Positions 1 to 6,352 are shown, counted from the stretch's first letter. The stretch: 6,672 bases of DNA from an uncultured Planctomycetaceae bacterium (GCA_937967755.1 CALBTA010000716.1:1-6672); one strand, 5' to 3'. Program-made: numbers and translations. Notes: generated from the letters alone by a model not told the origin.

Positions 1-29
1 TGGAGTTCAGACGTGTGCTCTTCCGATCT
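1..29. other. Illumina TruSeq Read 2 adapter remnant (artefact)
   Basis: The first 29 bases match the 3' portion of the Illumina TruSeq Read 2 adapter as I know it, ending in CTCTTCCGATCT. This is library construction sequence that survived trimming and was assembled onto the contig end. Genomic sequence starts at about base 30. The reading frame of the first gene stays open through the adapter, but any residues read from it are meaningless. Confidence 0.96.
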
Positions 30-763
30 GCTGTTTTGGTTGGACTGACTTTTGCTATGGCCAGAAGGTGCGGGAACTGCCACACATCGATCTAGGTAGG
101 TTGATCGTTGCGCAGCAAGCAACGCAGGGCGTAACCATTCCCGACGACCACCCCCGGTTGGCGGAATTTATTCGCCGCGGGCTGGTCAAGAAAGCCCCGC
201 CGCGCAATTGGGGCAGCGAACAAGCGACCGGCGAGCCGAACACCCAAGGGGCTGGAGATATCACGACCGCCTGGGCTTCCAGCACACAAGACGGCCAGAT
301 CGAATGGTTGGAATTGACCTATGACCAGGCCGTTAAGCCGGTCGAAGTTCACGTCGTGGAAACTTACAACCCAGGCGCGCTGTTCCAGGTTACCGCCAGC
401 ACATCGTCGGGCATGGAAGTGGTGCTGTGGAAAGGCAAAGACCCGACGCCACCCGATGCTGCCGAGCGCCGAGGCACGTCAAAAGTGAAGGTCACTGCGG
501 CGATCAAAACCAACCGCATCCGGATTCACCTCGCCTCAGACAAAGTGCCCGGCTGGAACGAAATCGACGCCGTCGGCATTAAAGACGACGCGGGCAAGAT
601 GCACTGGGCCAAATCGGCCACCGCCAGCACCGAATACGCCGGCGGTATCAAGCCCGGCTGGGTGCTGGACAACACCGCTGCGCTAAAAGTCATCGGTGAA
701 ATGGCCGAAGAGATTGACGCGCTGAAGAAGCGGATTGCGGAGTTGGAAGCCGCGGGTGAATGA
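30..763 (+). CDS. Discoidin/pappalysin-like domain protein, 5' end missing
   Basis: The frame is open from the contig edge to TGA at 761-763, so the start is lost. A GTG at 68 would give 231 aa but has no convincing ribosome binding site, so I treat the gene as 5'-partial. Counting from GTG68, residues ~52-190 form a beta-rich domain with GDITTAWASSTQDG, WLELTY, VETYNPGAL, TNRIRIHLAS and VPGWNEIDAVG. Planctomycete proteins often carry this pattern, and it is usually annotated as discoidin-like or pappalysin-like (carbohydrate or surface-ligand binding fold). Residues ~204-229 (ALKVIGEMAEEIDALKKRIAELE) have heptad spacing and charge typical of a coiled coil, suggesting oligomerisation. Residues 1-50 are unrecognised. 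Function, ligand and location are unknown because any signal peptide or catalytic domain would lie upstream. It converges with the YiiX-like gene 65 bases downstream. Confidence 0.8.
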
Positions 764-828
764 CCGCTTCCGGCACTGCCGCCGTGGACACCGATGATCC
801 GCGTCGCGCTCAGCGAGATAGAGGATTG
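764..828. other. Gap between two convergent genes, no clear terminator
   Basis: Sixty-five bases separate the two convergent stop codons. Only very short self-complementary stretches are visible (for example TCGC...GCGA around 804-817), with no T-run. I cannot support a Rho-independent terminator for either gene here. Confidence 0.5.
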
Positions 829-1515
829 CTAGTAGGCCTCGATATTAAACGCCGTGACCAGTTCCAGTTGCTCGGCTTGGGCCATGTGCTTGGGAGTTAT
901 CATCTCGCGATCGAGCGGAGCGGGGCCACGTTCGAAGTCGGTAATGGTTTGTTCATAAGGCTGCCAGCTGAGTTCGCCCAGTGTCACGAGCGGGCCAAGC
1001 GGCTGGCCGGTCGCGTCGCGGTAGGCTTTATAAATCAGTTCCGAACAGTAGATTCGTTCGTCGTCCATTCGGTAACGTGAATCGTAGGGGCGCCCGAGGT
1101 AGCTCTTGGCGTTTGCGATGGTCGCGGGAATGTGATGCCGTTGGTCAGTTCGCAACCGGTAAACCGCGAAACCTTGCCCGCGGCCGCGGAAGATGAATTC
1201 CCGCAGCGGCGTCACTTCGACGTTTCGATAGGCTTCCAAAACGACCCACCGCCCGTCGTCGTCGGCGACAATACCGCAGTGTGAGTAAGGCGAGCCGGAC
1301 GCCCCTTCGATGGCATCCACCAGCGGAGAGTGGGGAAGCGACTGGAACAGAATATCGCCCTCCTGCGGCGAGTAATTCCAATAGGCGTTTCCGGCTGGAA
1401 CGTACATCGCCGCAAAGGCAACCAAGGCGGCCATCGTGCAAACAGCGAGCGCGCAGAGAAACACGCGTTGCTCTCGAACGTTTCGCCGCGCGCGAGCTTT
1501 GGGCACTTCAGCCAT
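829..1515 (-). CDS. YiiX/YebB-like permuted papain-fold cysteine hydrolase, membrane-anchored
   Basis: A 228-aa protein with a basic N-terminus (KARARRNVREQR), one hydrophobic segment at ~18-39 that is an uncleaved anchor or signal peptide, and an extracytoplasmic catalytic domain. The domain follows the YiiX/YebB branch of NlpC/P60-like permuted papain hydrolases: GDILFQ at 53-58, SPYSHCGIV at 75-83 with candidate catalytic His79, VLEAYRNVEVTPL around Glu95, VYRL at 118-121, GRPYDSRYRMDDERIYCSELIYKAY at 141-165 with nucleophile Cys157. Family members are predicted to cleave or transfer acyl groups at amide or ester bonds in cell-wall or lipid substrates; the substrate here is unknown. I chose the ATG at 1515. 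A TTG at 1527 would add four residues (MFRA); neither start has a clear Shine-Dalgarno. It lies 18 bases after the stop of the preceding minus-strand gene (6 from the TTG), so the two are probably co-transcribed and perhaps translationally coupled. Confidence 0.85.
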   Translation of the reverse strand: MAEVPKARARRNVREQRVFLCALAVCTMAALVAFAAMYVPAGNAYWNYSPQEGDILFQSLPHSPLVDAIEGASGSPYSHCGIVADDDGRWVVLEAYRNVEVTPLREFIFRGRGQGFAVYRLRTDQRHHIPATIANAKSYLGRPYDSRYRMDDERIYCSELIYKAYRDATGQPLGPLVTLGELSWQPYEQTITDFERGPAPLDREMITPKHMAQAEQLELVTAFNIEAY

Positions 1516-1533
1516 GGCACGAAACAACGGGTA

Positions 1534-2070
1534 TTAACCCAACAAGAACGGGCCTTCGGGCGCGTCGTCTTTGCTTTGCCATTGGCGGCGGACTTCGCCG
1601 AGTCCGTAGACGCACAGTTCGAACTCGTCGCTGATGCGGTGCAGCACGGGCCCGGGTGCGGGGGTCTGCGGGTCGGTTGGGATTTCGCTGGCGATGCGAT
1701 ACGACCGTTTCGCCTGCGAAGCGTAGTCGAGCAACGCATCGGGCGAGCGGGCCTTCTTCATCTTGGGCAGCGATTCGGGGTAGCAGCCGGCCCAGAACAG
1801 AATGAAATCGCCGACGTGGCGATGTACCTCGCGCTTCGCATCGCCGATCCGCTCTTCGGCTTCCATCAGCATCGCGGCCACTTCGGCCAGCGGCCGCCCG
1901 GTCAGGCTGCGCACGCGGTAGACGGCGTCGCTGCGGATGAAGCGGGTCAGCAGATCGGTCATGTAGTCGACCATCTGCGTATCGGTCACACCCAAGTCGG
2001 CGTGAAAGGTGTGCTCAGTGATGCCGGCAAAATAACGGCGAATCACATTGGTGCGAGAATCTTCTGGCAT
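1534..2070 (-). CDS. Conserved hypothetical protein, probably planctomycete-specific
   Basis: A 178-aa protein with no signal peptide or membrane segment, predicted cytoplasmic and largely helical. Notable stretches are YFAGITEHTF (13-22), DLGVTD (25-30), DYMTDLLTRFIRSDAVYRVR (35-54), EVHRHVGDFILFWAGCYPE (81-99) with a His-Arg-His cluster, QAKRSYRIAS (119-128) and LHRISDEFELCVYGLGEVRR (143-162). From memory, proteins of this pattern are widespread in planctomycetes and are left as hypothetical. I know of no assigned function and will not propose one. The start is well supported: ATG at 2070, preceded by AGAGGAG at 2080-2086 (minus strand) with 9 bases between. It is the first gene of a tight pair with the YiiX-like hydrolase. 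Confidence 0.85.
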   Translation of the reverse strand: MPEDSRTNVIRRYFAGITEHTFHADLGVTDTQMVDYMTDLLTRFIRSDAVYRVRSLTGRPLAEVAAMLMEAEERIGDAKREVHRHVGDFILFWAGCYPESLPKMKKARSPDALLDYASQAKRSYRIASEIPTDPQTPAPGPVLHRISDEFELCVYGLGEVRRQWQSKDDAPEGPFLLG

Positions 2071-2079
2071 GGGATTTGA

Positions 2080-2086
2080 CTCCTCT
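2080..2086 (-). promoter_or_regulatory. Ribosome binding site of the 178-aa hypothetical gene
   Basis: On the minus strand this reads AGAGGAG, nine bases before the ATG at 2070. It is one of only two convincing Shine-Dalgarno sequences seen in the window, and it fixes the start of this gene. Confidence 0.7.
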
Positions 2087-2308
2087 GCTTTGGGCGTAGC
2101 ACCGACGGACTGCAGCGAACCTATCAGGCCACACTCAATCCGCCGCGGACGTTAGCAACAGTTCTCACCCAATTCAAGTTTAGTTTCGGCAGTGCTAGCG
2201 GGCAAGTTTCTTGAGGAGCGTGGCGGGAATAAATCGACGCACGTGCGACGAACTATTCTGGCGAAAGACAGAGCTTGACCCAGGGGCCATACGGGTAGTG
2301 GACGTCTC
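2087..2308. other. Intergenic stretch without a recognised gene
   Basis: This 222-base part of a ~600-base stretch between trpA and the hypothetical gene lies upstream of the minus-strand pair and of the uncertain plus-strand ORF at 2309. I see no RNA gene and no convincing -35/-10 pair. The only structure is an imperfect 18-base palindrome at 2234-2251. A minus-strand frame across 2152-2535 encodes a basic, low-complexity protein with no domain and looks like a shadow. Confidence 0.5.
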
Positions 2309-2713
2309 ATGGCTGCAGCAATCTGCGCCGTTGCCGTAATACTGGTTGGGGACGCAATTTTAATTGCATTCTTCTGCCGCTGCGTGTTCCCGCAATCGCG
2401 GACATTTCGCCGGCTCTGCAAACACCCTCGTTTTGGGATCATGACTTCGATTGGGGTTGTGACCGCGTTTGCCATCGACTTCTCATGGGCGCGCATGATT
2501 AGTCTTTGGGTGGACGGGCCCTCAATTTTGGGCATCGCGGTAGTACTGTTTCCCTTCGCCGTTTGCCTGGTTTGTTTCTTCGCAGTATTGGCAGGCGAAC
2601 TGTTTCCAACGAACTGCCGCCGTCACCTGCGCCGAAGGATTCTGCCCCCTTCTATTTCTGTTGACTGTAATCAAGAACGAGAGTCCAGCGCCGCGATCAA
2701 ACCCGCCGCATAA
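2309..2713 (+). CDS. Possible small membrane protein, uncertain
   Basis: A 134-aa ORF with three hydrophobic segments at ~2-27, 44-60 and 72-96, separated by basic or polar linkers (RTFRRLCKHPR; RRHLRRRI), which is the layout of a small integral membrane protein. It is rich in Cys (9), and its codon use is less GC-rich at third positions than the neighbours. Nothing in it is recognisable. Against it: no Shine-Dalgarno before the ATG at 2309, and the last 14 codons run into the 3' end of trpA on the other strand (43-base overlap). The hydrophobic pattern is better than expected from random sequence, but this may be a degraded or spurious ORF. Confidence 0.4.
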   Translation: MAAAICAVAVILVGDAILIAFFCRCVFPQSRTFRRLCKHPRFGIMTSIGVVTAFAIDFSWARMISLWVDGPSILGIAVVLFPFAVCLVCFFAVLAGELFPTNCRRHLRRRILPPSISVDCNQERESSAAIKPAA

Positions 2714-3477
2714 TCACGAACACTTCGCAGCACTGCATCACGGTCGCCGCTGCCGGCTTCGCAGATGCGCCGTACAATCGCGCTGCCCACGATCAATCCG
2801 TCGGCGACGGGCGCGAGCAGCTTGACATGCCCCGGCGTGCTGATCCCGAAGCCGATGCAGATGGGCAGATCGGTTTGTTCGCGGAGCCAACCGACGTTGT
2901 CGACCAACTGGGGCGGAAGTTCCGTCCGTTCGCCGGTGATGCCGGTGACCGAAACGTAATAGATGAAGCCGGTCGTCTTTTCGGCGATTCGCTTTTGCCG
3001 TTCGCGCGGCGTCGTCGGGGTGACGAGTTGAATCAGGCTGAAATCTTCTCGCTGACAGATCGCGGCCAACTCGTCCGCTTCTTCGACCAGCAAGTCAGGC
3101 ACGATCGCCCCCGCGACGCCCGCTTGCTTCGCCGCGGCGACGTAGTTTTCCAGCCCGTGGCGATGGCAAATGGCGTAGCTAACCATCGTCACCAACGGGG
3201 CGGATAGGTCTTTCAGTTCGCCAAGCGTTTTCAAGATCTCCGCCAGCCTGATCTTCTTTTCCAAGGCCCGCGTGTAAGACGCCTGAATCACCGGCCCGTC
3301 GGCAATCGGGTCGCTATAGGGGATACCGACTTCGCACATGCTGCTGCCGGCAGCGGTCAGTTCGCGCAGCACTGCCGTGGTGAATTCCAAATCAGGATCA
3401 CCCGCGGTGACAAACGGCATAAACGCCTTCTTGCCCCCGCCGCGAAGTTCGGTAAACAGTTCGTCAATCTCGGACAT
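2671..3477 (-). CDS. trpA: Tryptophan synthase alpha subunit
   Basis: TrpA cleaves indole-3-glycerol phosphate to indole and glyceraldehyde 3-phosphate; the indole passes through a tunnel to TrpB. This 268-aa protein has the usual family length (E. coli TrpA is 268 aa) and a full TIM-barrel pattern: FMPFVTAGDPD at 19-29, CEVGIPYSDPIADGP at 48-62 with catalytic Glu49 and Asp60 at the E. coli positions, AGAIVPDLLVEEADEL at 122-137, YVSVTGITGERTEL at 174-187, CIGFGISTP at 207-215 and VADGLIVGSAIV at 224-235, the last two forming the phosphate-binding site. I chose the ATG at 3477, which has AGGGAG four bases upstream; a TTG at 3480 would leave only one base of spacing. It follows trpB after 61 bases, presumably in the same transcript. 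The first genes of the pathway are not in the window. Confidence 0.97.
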   Translation of the reverse strand: MSEIDELFTELRGGGKKAFMPFVTAGDPDLEFTTAVLRELTAAGSSMCEVGIPYSDPIADGPVIQASYTRALEKKIRLAEILKTLGELKDLSAPLVTMVSYAICHRHGLENYVAAAKQAGVAGAIVPDLLVEEADELAAICQREDFSLIQLVTPTTPRERQKRIAEKTTGFIYYVSVTGITGERTELPPQLVDNVGWLREQTDLPICIGFGISTPGHVKLLAPVADGLIVGSAIVRRICEAGSGDRDAVLRSVRDYAAGLIAALDSRS

Positions 3478-3481
3478 CAAA

Positions 3482-3487
3482 CTCCCT
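3482..3487 (-). promoter_or_regulatory. trpA ribosome binding site, inside a hairpin
   Basis: On the minus strand this reads AGGGAG, four bases before the chosen trpA ATG. Four of its bases (3484-3487) lie in the 3' arm of the 3484-3504 hairpin, so the site could be partly hidden in the mRNA. Confidence 0.6.
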
Positions 3488-3516
3488 CTCTCTGTGGGAG
3501 AGGGCCGGGGTGAAGG
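3482..3516. repeat. REP-like dispersed palindromic element in the trpB-trpA gap
   Basis: CCCTCTC (3484-3490) and GAGAGGG (3498-3504) form a perfect 7-bp stem around a 7-base loop, followed by CCGGGGTGAAGG. From memory, this pattern (a CCCTCTC/GAGAGGG hairpin followed by a GGGGTGAGG-like tail) is a dispersed intergenic repeat in many bacterial genomes. Only this copy is visible in the window. There is no T-run, so it is not a typical Rho-independent terminator. Confidence 0.6.
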
Positions 3517-3538
3517 CAGTTAAGTTATCCACTCGATG

Positions 3539-4753
3539 TTACCCATCGCGCAGCCGCGCAATTTCCGCCGCGTCTTTATCTCCGCGGCCGGAAAGGCAAA
3601 CCAGCACGACCGCATCGGGCGACATGCCGGCGGCCACTTCCATCGCCTTGGCAATCGCGTGGGAGCTTTCCAGCGCGGGCAAGATTCCTTCTCTTTTGGC
3701 CAGCGCGTCGAAGCCTTGCATCGCCTCGGCGTCGCGGCATTCGGTGTAGGCTACGCGGCCGGTATCTTTCCAGTAACTATGTTCCGGCCCGACGCCGGGG
3801 TAATCCAAGCCCGCCGAAACGCTGTGAACGTCGCACGTCTGCCCGTCTTCGTCCTGCATCACGTAACTGAAACTGCCATGCAACACGCCGGGCGAACCAT
3901 ACGTCAGCGGCGACGCGTGATCGCCGGCGGTCGAACTTCTTCCGCCTGCCTCGACGCCGATCAGCTTTACCCCTTCATCTTCCACGAACGGGTAAAACAT
4001 GCCCGCCGCGTTGCTGCCGCCGCCAACGCAGGCGACGACGCAATCGGGCAACCGCCCGAGCCGCTGCTGCGATTGCTCGCGGGCTTCGCGGCCGATGACT
4101 GATTGAAAATCGCGGACGATCCGCGGGAACGGGTGCGGGCCGACGACGCTACCCAAGATGTAATGCGTATCGGCGACGCTGCTCATCCAGTCGCGCATCG
4201 CATCGTTGATGGCGTCGCGCAGCGTGCGTGAACCGGTCGTCACCGGGCGAACCTCCGCCCCCAGCAGCTTCATGCTGAAGACGTTCGGCGCTTGCCGGCG
4301 AATATCCTCTTCGCCCATGTAGACGACGCACGGCAACCCGAAATGGGCACAGGCGGTCGCGGTCGCCACGCCGTGTTGGCCGGCACCGGTCTCGGCGATG
4401 ACCCGACGTTTGCCCATCCGCAGCGTCAGCAGCGCCTGCCCCAGCGTGTTGTTGATCTTGTGGGCACCCGTGTGATTCAAGTCTTCACGCTTCAGCCAAA
4501 TCTGCGCCCCGCCGCACTGCTGGCTCAACCGCTTCGCATGATACAGCGGTGACGGCCGGCCGACGTAGTTCGCCAACAAGTCGTTCAGTTCCGCTTGAAA
4601 CTGCGCATCGACCTTCGCCTTGTCGTACTCGACCGCCAACTCGTCGAGCGCCCGGGTCAAAGTCTCGGGCACGTACCGCCCACCAAAATCGCCGAACCGC
4701 CCCGCGGCATCGGGAACGTTGGCGACCGCCTTTTGCGTCGATGTCTCACTCAT
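3539..4753 (-). CDS. trpB: Tryptophan synthase beta subunit
   Basis: TrpB is the PLP enzyme that joins indole from TrpA with L-serine to give L-tryptophan, in an alpha2beta2 complex. Counted from the ATG at 4753 the protein is 404 aa, close to the family norm of about 400. Seen in order: [13 protein letters not shown] (20-32), [13 protein letters not shown] (65-77), [16 protein letters not shown] (87-102) with PLP-binding Lys99, AETGAGQHG (120-128) with catalytic Glu121, [10 protein letters not shown] (201-210), [11 protein letters not shown] (243-253) as PLP phosphate loop, [17 protein letters not shown] (310-326), [12 protein letters not shown] (355-366) and CLSGRGDKD (386-394) with Ser388 near the PLP ring nitrogen. 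This is the standard TrpB1 type. In-frame starts also exist at 4762 (ATG) and 4780 (TTG); none has a clear Shine-Dalgarno, so the start is uncertain by up to nine residues. It heads trpBA and diverges from fpg. Confidence 0.97.
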   Translation of the reverse strand: MSETSTQKAVANVPDAAGRFGDFGGRYVPETLTRALDELAVEYDKAKVDAQFQAELNDLLANYVGRPSPLYHAKRLSQQCGGAQIWLKREDLNHTGAHKINNTLGQALLTLRMGKRRVIAETGAGQHGVATATACAHFGLPCVVYMGEEDIRRQAPNVFSMKLLGAEVRPVTTGSRTLRDAINDAMRDWMSSVADTHYILGSVVGPHPFPRIVRDFQSVIGREAREQSQQRLGRLPDCVVACVGGGSNAAGMFYPFVEDEGVKLIGVEAGGRSSTAGDHASPLTYGSPGVLHGSFSYVMQDEDGQTCDVHSVSAGLDYPGVGPEHSYWKDTGRVAYTECRDAEAMQGFDALAKREGILPALESSHAIAKAMEVAAGMSPDAVVLVCLSGRGDKDAAEIARLRDG

Positions 4754-4782
4754 ACACGCCATGTTAGCAGCGCCCGGCAAAT

Positions 4783-4886
4783 GCTACGAGGGATCGTAGC
4801 GGGGGCTTCTAGCCACCGTCAAATCGTTCCGCTGCCCCCGGCGGCTAGAAGCCACCGCTACGGCACACGGAGTGTGCCTGCTACGA
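4783..4886. repeat. Compound inverted repeat between trpB and fpg
   Basis: Three nested palindromic units fill most of the trpB-fpg gap. Unit 1: GCTACGA (4783-4789) / TCGTAGC (4794-4800), 4-base loop. Unit 2: 19-base arms at 4796-4814 and 4843-4861, one mismatch (4803 against 4854), 28-base spacer. Unit 3: GGCACAC (4862-4868) / GTGTGCC (4872-4878), 3-base loop. GCTACGA recurs at 4880-4886. Within unit 2, CGGGGGC (4800-4806) can also pair perfectly with GCCCCCG (4834-4840), so alternative folds exist. It resembles REP or MITE-like intergenic repeats; from memory, the GGCACACGGAGTGTGCC core is frequent in planctomycete genomes. No ORF is present. The trpB and fpg promoters must lie within it or in the opposite gene. 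Confidence 0.75.
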
Positions 4887-4893
4887 TGTGCTC

Positions 4894-5733
4894 ATGCCCG
4901 AACTTCCTGAAGTTGAAACGATGCGGCGCGGGGTGGCTTCCGTGGCCGGGTTGGAAATTCGGCGTGTCGAGTTCCCGCGGATCAAGGCCCGACCGATTGT
5001 CGTCTCACCGTCTCGCGAAACGTTTCGCCGCAAGGTTCGGGGTCGGAAGATCGATGGCGTCGGGCGGATTGGAAAACGGGTGGTGCTGTCGCTGGACGAT
5101 GGGCATTCGCTGATTCTCGAACCGCGGATGACCGGGCTGGTGCTGTTGGCCGATCCCCCTTCGCCCGAGCATTTGCGGCTGCGGCTTGCGCTGGCCGGGA
5201 AGCGAAACCGTGAGTTGCTTTTTTGGGACCGCCGCGGGCTAGGCTGCGTGCATTTGCTGACACCCCAGCAGTTGGCCCACCTCCGCGACCACAAGCTCGG
5301 CCCCGATGCGTTGGAGATTTCCGCCGAACAGCTTCGCGAAAGATTGAAGCGCAGCCGGCGGGCGATTAAGGTCGCGCTGCTCGATCAGGCGGTGATCGCC
5401 GGGGTGGGAAATTTGTACGCGTCGGAACTGTTGCACGTCGCCGGCGTGCATCCCCGGCGGCGCTGCGACCGGTTGACCATCGACCAGTGGCGGCGGATTC
5501 ACCAAGCGATGCAAGAGGTATTGCACGAAGCGATTCGCTACGAAGGCTCGACCCTTTCCGACGGAACCTACCGCAACGCCTTGAACCAAGCCGGCGGCTA
5601 TCAAAACGCCCACCGCGTCTACGACAAAGCCGGCCAACCCTGCCCGCAGTGCCAAACAAAAATCACCCGAATCGTACAGGCCCAGCGGTCCACGTTCTTT
5701 TGTTCGCAGTGCCAGCGGCAATCGCGGAAGTGA
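4894..5733 (+). CDS. mutM: Formamidopyrimidine-DNA glycosylase (Fpg/MutM)
   Basis: Bifunctional base-excision repair enzyme that removes 8-oxoguanine and formamidopyrimidines and then cuts the strand by beta,delta-elimination. The 279-aa protein has all hallmarks: MPELPEVET at the N-terminus, whose Pro2 becomes the catalytic amine after Met removal and is followed by catalytic Glu3; RIGKRV with Lys61; LEPRMTG (76-81 region) with the void-filling Met79; the D-x-R-x-x-G loop DRRGLG (112-117); the helix-two-turn-helix AGVGNLYASELLHVAGVHP (169-187); and a C-terminal zinc finger Cys250-x2-Cys253-x16-Cys270-x2-Cys273 containing QRSTFFC with DNA-contacting Arg265. The start must be the ATG at 4894, since the mechanism needs Pro right after Met; the GTG at 4888 would add two residues and abolish this. 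No Shine-Dalgarno is visible, and the compound repeat ends seven bases upstream. Confidence 0.97.
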   Translation: MPELPEVETMRRGVASVAGLEIRRVEFPRIKARPIVVSPSRETFRRKVRGRKIDGVGRIGKRVVLSLDDGHSLILEPRMTGLVLLADPPSPEHLRLRLALAGKRNRELLFWDRRGLGCVHLLTPQQLAHLRDHKLGPDALEISAEQLRERLKRSRRAIKVALLDQAVIAGVGNLYASELLHVAGVHPRRRCDRLTIDQWRRIHQAMQEVLHEAIRYEGSTLSDGTYRNALNQAGGYQNAHRVYDKAGQPCPQCQTKITRIVQAQRSTFFCSQCQRQSRK

Positions 5734-5746
5734 GACTAACTTTGCC

Positions 5747-6352
5747 ATGAATTCGCTTGCGGGAAGATCACGGGCATAGCTTGTGCTGTTGGCGGCCACC
5801 GCCTTCGCGCCATCGTGTTGCTGCACGCCCTTGCCAACCGGGCCGATGCAAGTGAATACCGTTCGGTTCGTACCAACCGATCCTCATTCGGGAATTTCCG
5901 ATCCGGCGCCGGGCATCTGGATTGACACGCATACAAAGATCGACGTTTTCACGAACACGGTAACCAGCAGCAAGCCATACGATGTGGCGATTGACTACAC
6001 CGACAACGGAGCCGGCTTCACCGCCGCCGAATTCACCAGCGTGAAGATCACTTACGACGACGGCACGCCCGACCCGAACGCTGAAGCGATCAATCTACCG
6101 CTCCGCATCAATGGCTGGGAATACGAAGCAACCAACAGCACAACCGGCGGCCGGGTTGTGAAAACCAAACTATGGCTGATCTCCGGCAAAATCCCCGACA
6201 TCATCACCCGCGACGAACCGTTCACGTTAGATATCGAAGGGCACTTCATCCACCAAGACGGCACGCAAGTACCGTTCACCATCAAGCAACACTTCGACAT
6301 CGAGACAGAAACCGGAACCCGACAGGCCGAAGAAGTGCTCATCGATGATTGA
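5747..6352 (+). pseudogene. Putative exported protein with in-frame TAG in its signal peptide
   Basis: From ATG 5747, thirteen bases after fpg, the frame reads MNSLAGRSRA, TAG (5777-5779), LVLLAATAFAPSCCC, then ~170 open codons to the TGA at 6350-6352. The two parts together look like one complete signal peptide (basic n-region, hydrophobic core, Cys cluster as a possible lipobox), so the TAG seems to split it. Otherwise translation would start at GTG 5783 (189 aa, a signal with no basic residues) or at ATG 5846 with no signal. No start has a good Shine-Dalgarno. The mature part is acidic, beta-strand-rich and has no recognised domain; segments include FVPTDPHSG, KPYDVAIDYTDNGAGF, SVKITYDDG, INGWEYEATN and PFTLDIEGHF. 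The body shows no other stop or frameshift, so the lesion would be recent or an assembly error. It may be co-transcribed with fpg. If GTG 5783 is the true start, this is an intact gene. Confidence 0.6.

Noticed and set aside
1330..2079. Plus-strand ORF of 249 codons
   Set aside because: It runs antisense through the YiiX-like and the 178-aa genes, both with better family or ribosome-binding evidence. Its translation is low-complexity and rich in Arg, Gly and His, typical of a high-GC shadow frame.
2152..2535. Minus-strand ORF of 127 codons
   Set aside because: It lies opposite the possible membrane-protein ORF and has a basic, low-complexity translation with no domain or ribosome binding site. 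The plus-strand frame looks more protein-like, though neither is certain.
3482..3516. Rho-independent terminator or trp attenuator between trpB and trpA
   Set aside because: There is no T-run after the stem on either strand and no Trp-rich leader peptide. A dispersed repeat covering the trpA ribosome binding site is the better description.
3536..4102. Plus-strand ORF of 188 codons
   Set aside because: It is antisense to trpB in a region where the PLP-enzyme motifs are intact. The translation has no domain.
4783..4886. CRISPR array
   Set aside because: The repeated units are inverted, of different sizes and not regularly spaced, and no cas gene is present.
4595..5113. Plus-strand ORF of 172 codons spanning the trpB start, the repeat and the fpg start
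   Set aside because: It crosses the compound palindrome and overlaps two certain genes in wrong frames; it is an open frame by chance.
5239..5826. Minus-strand ORF of 195 codons
   Set aside because: It is antisense to the C-terminal half of fpg, which has clear catalytic and zinc-finger motifs. It has no recognisable domain.
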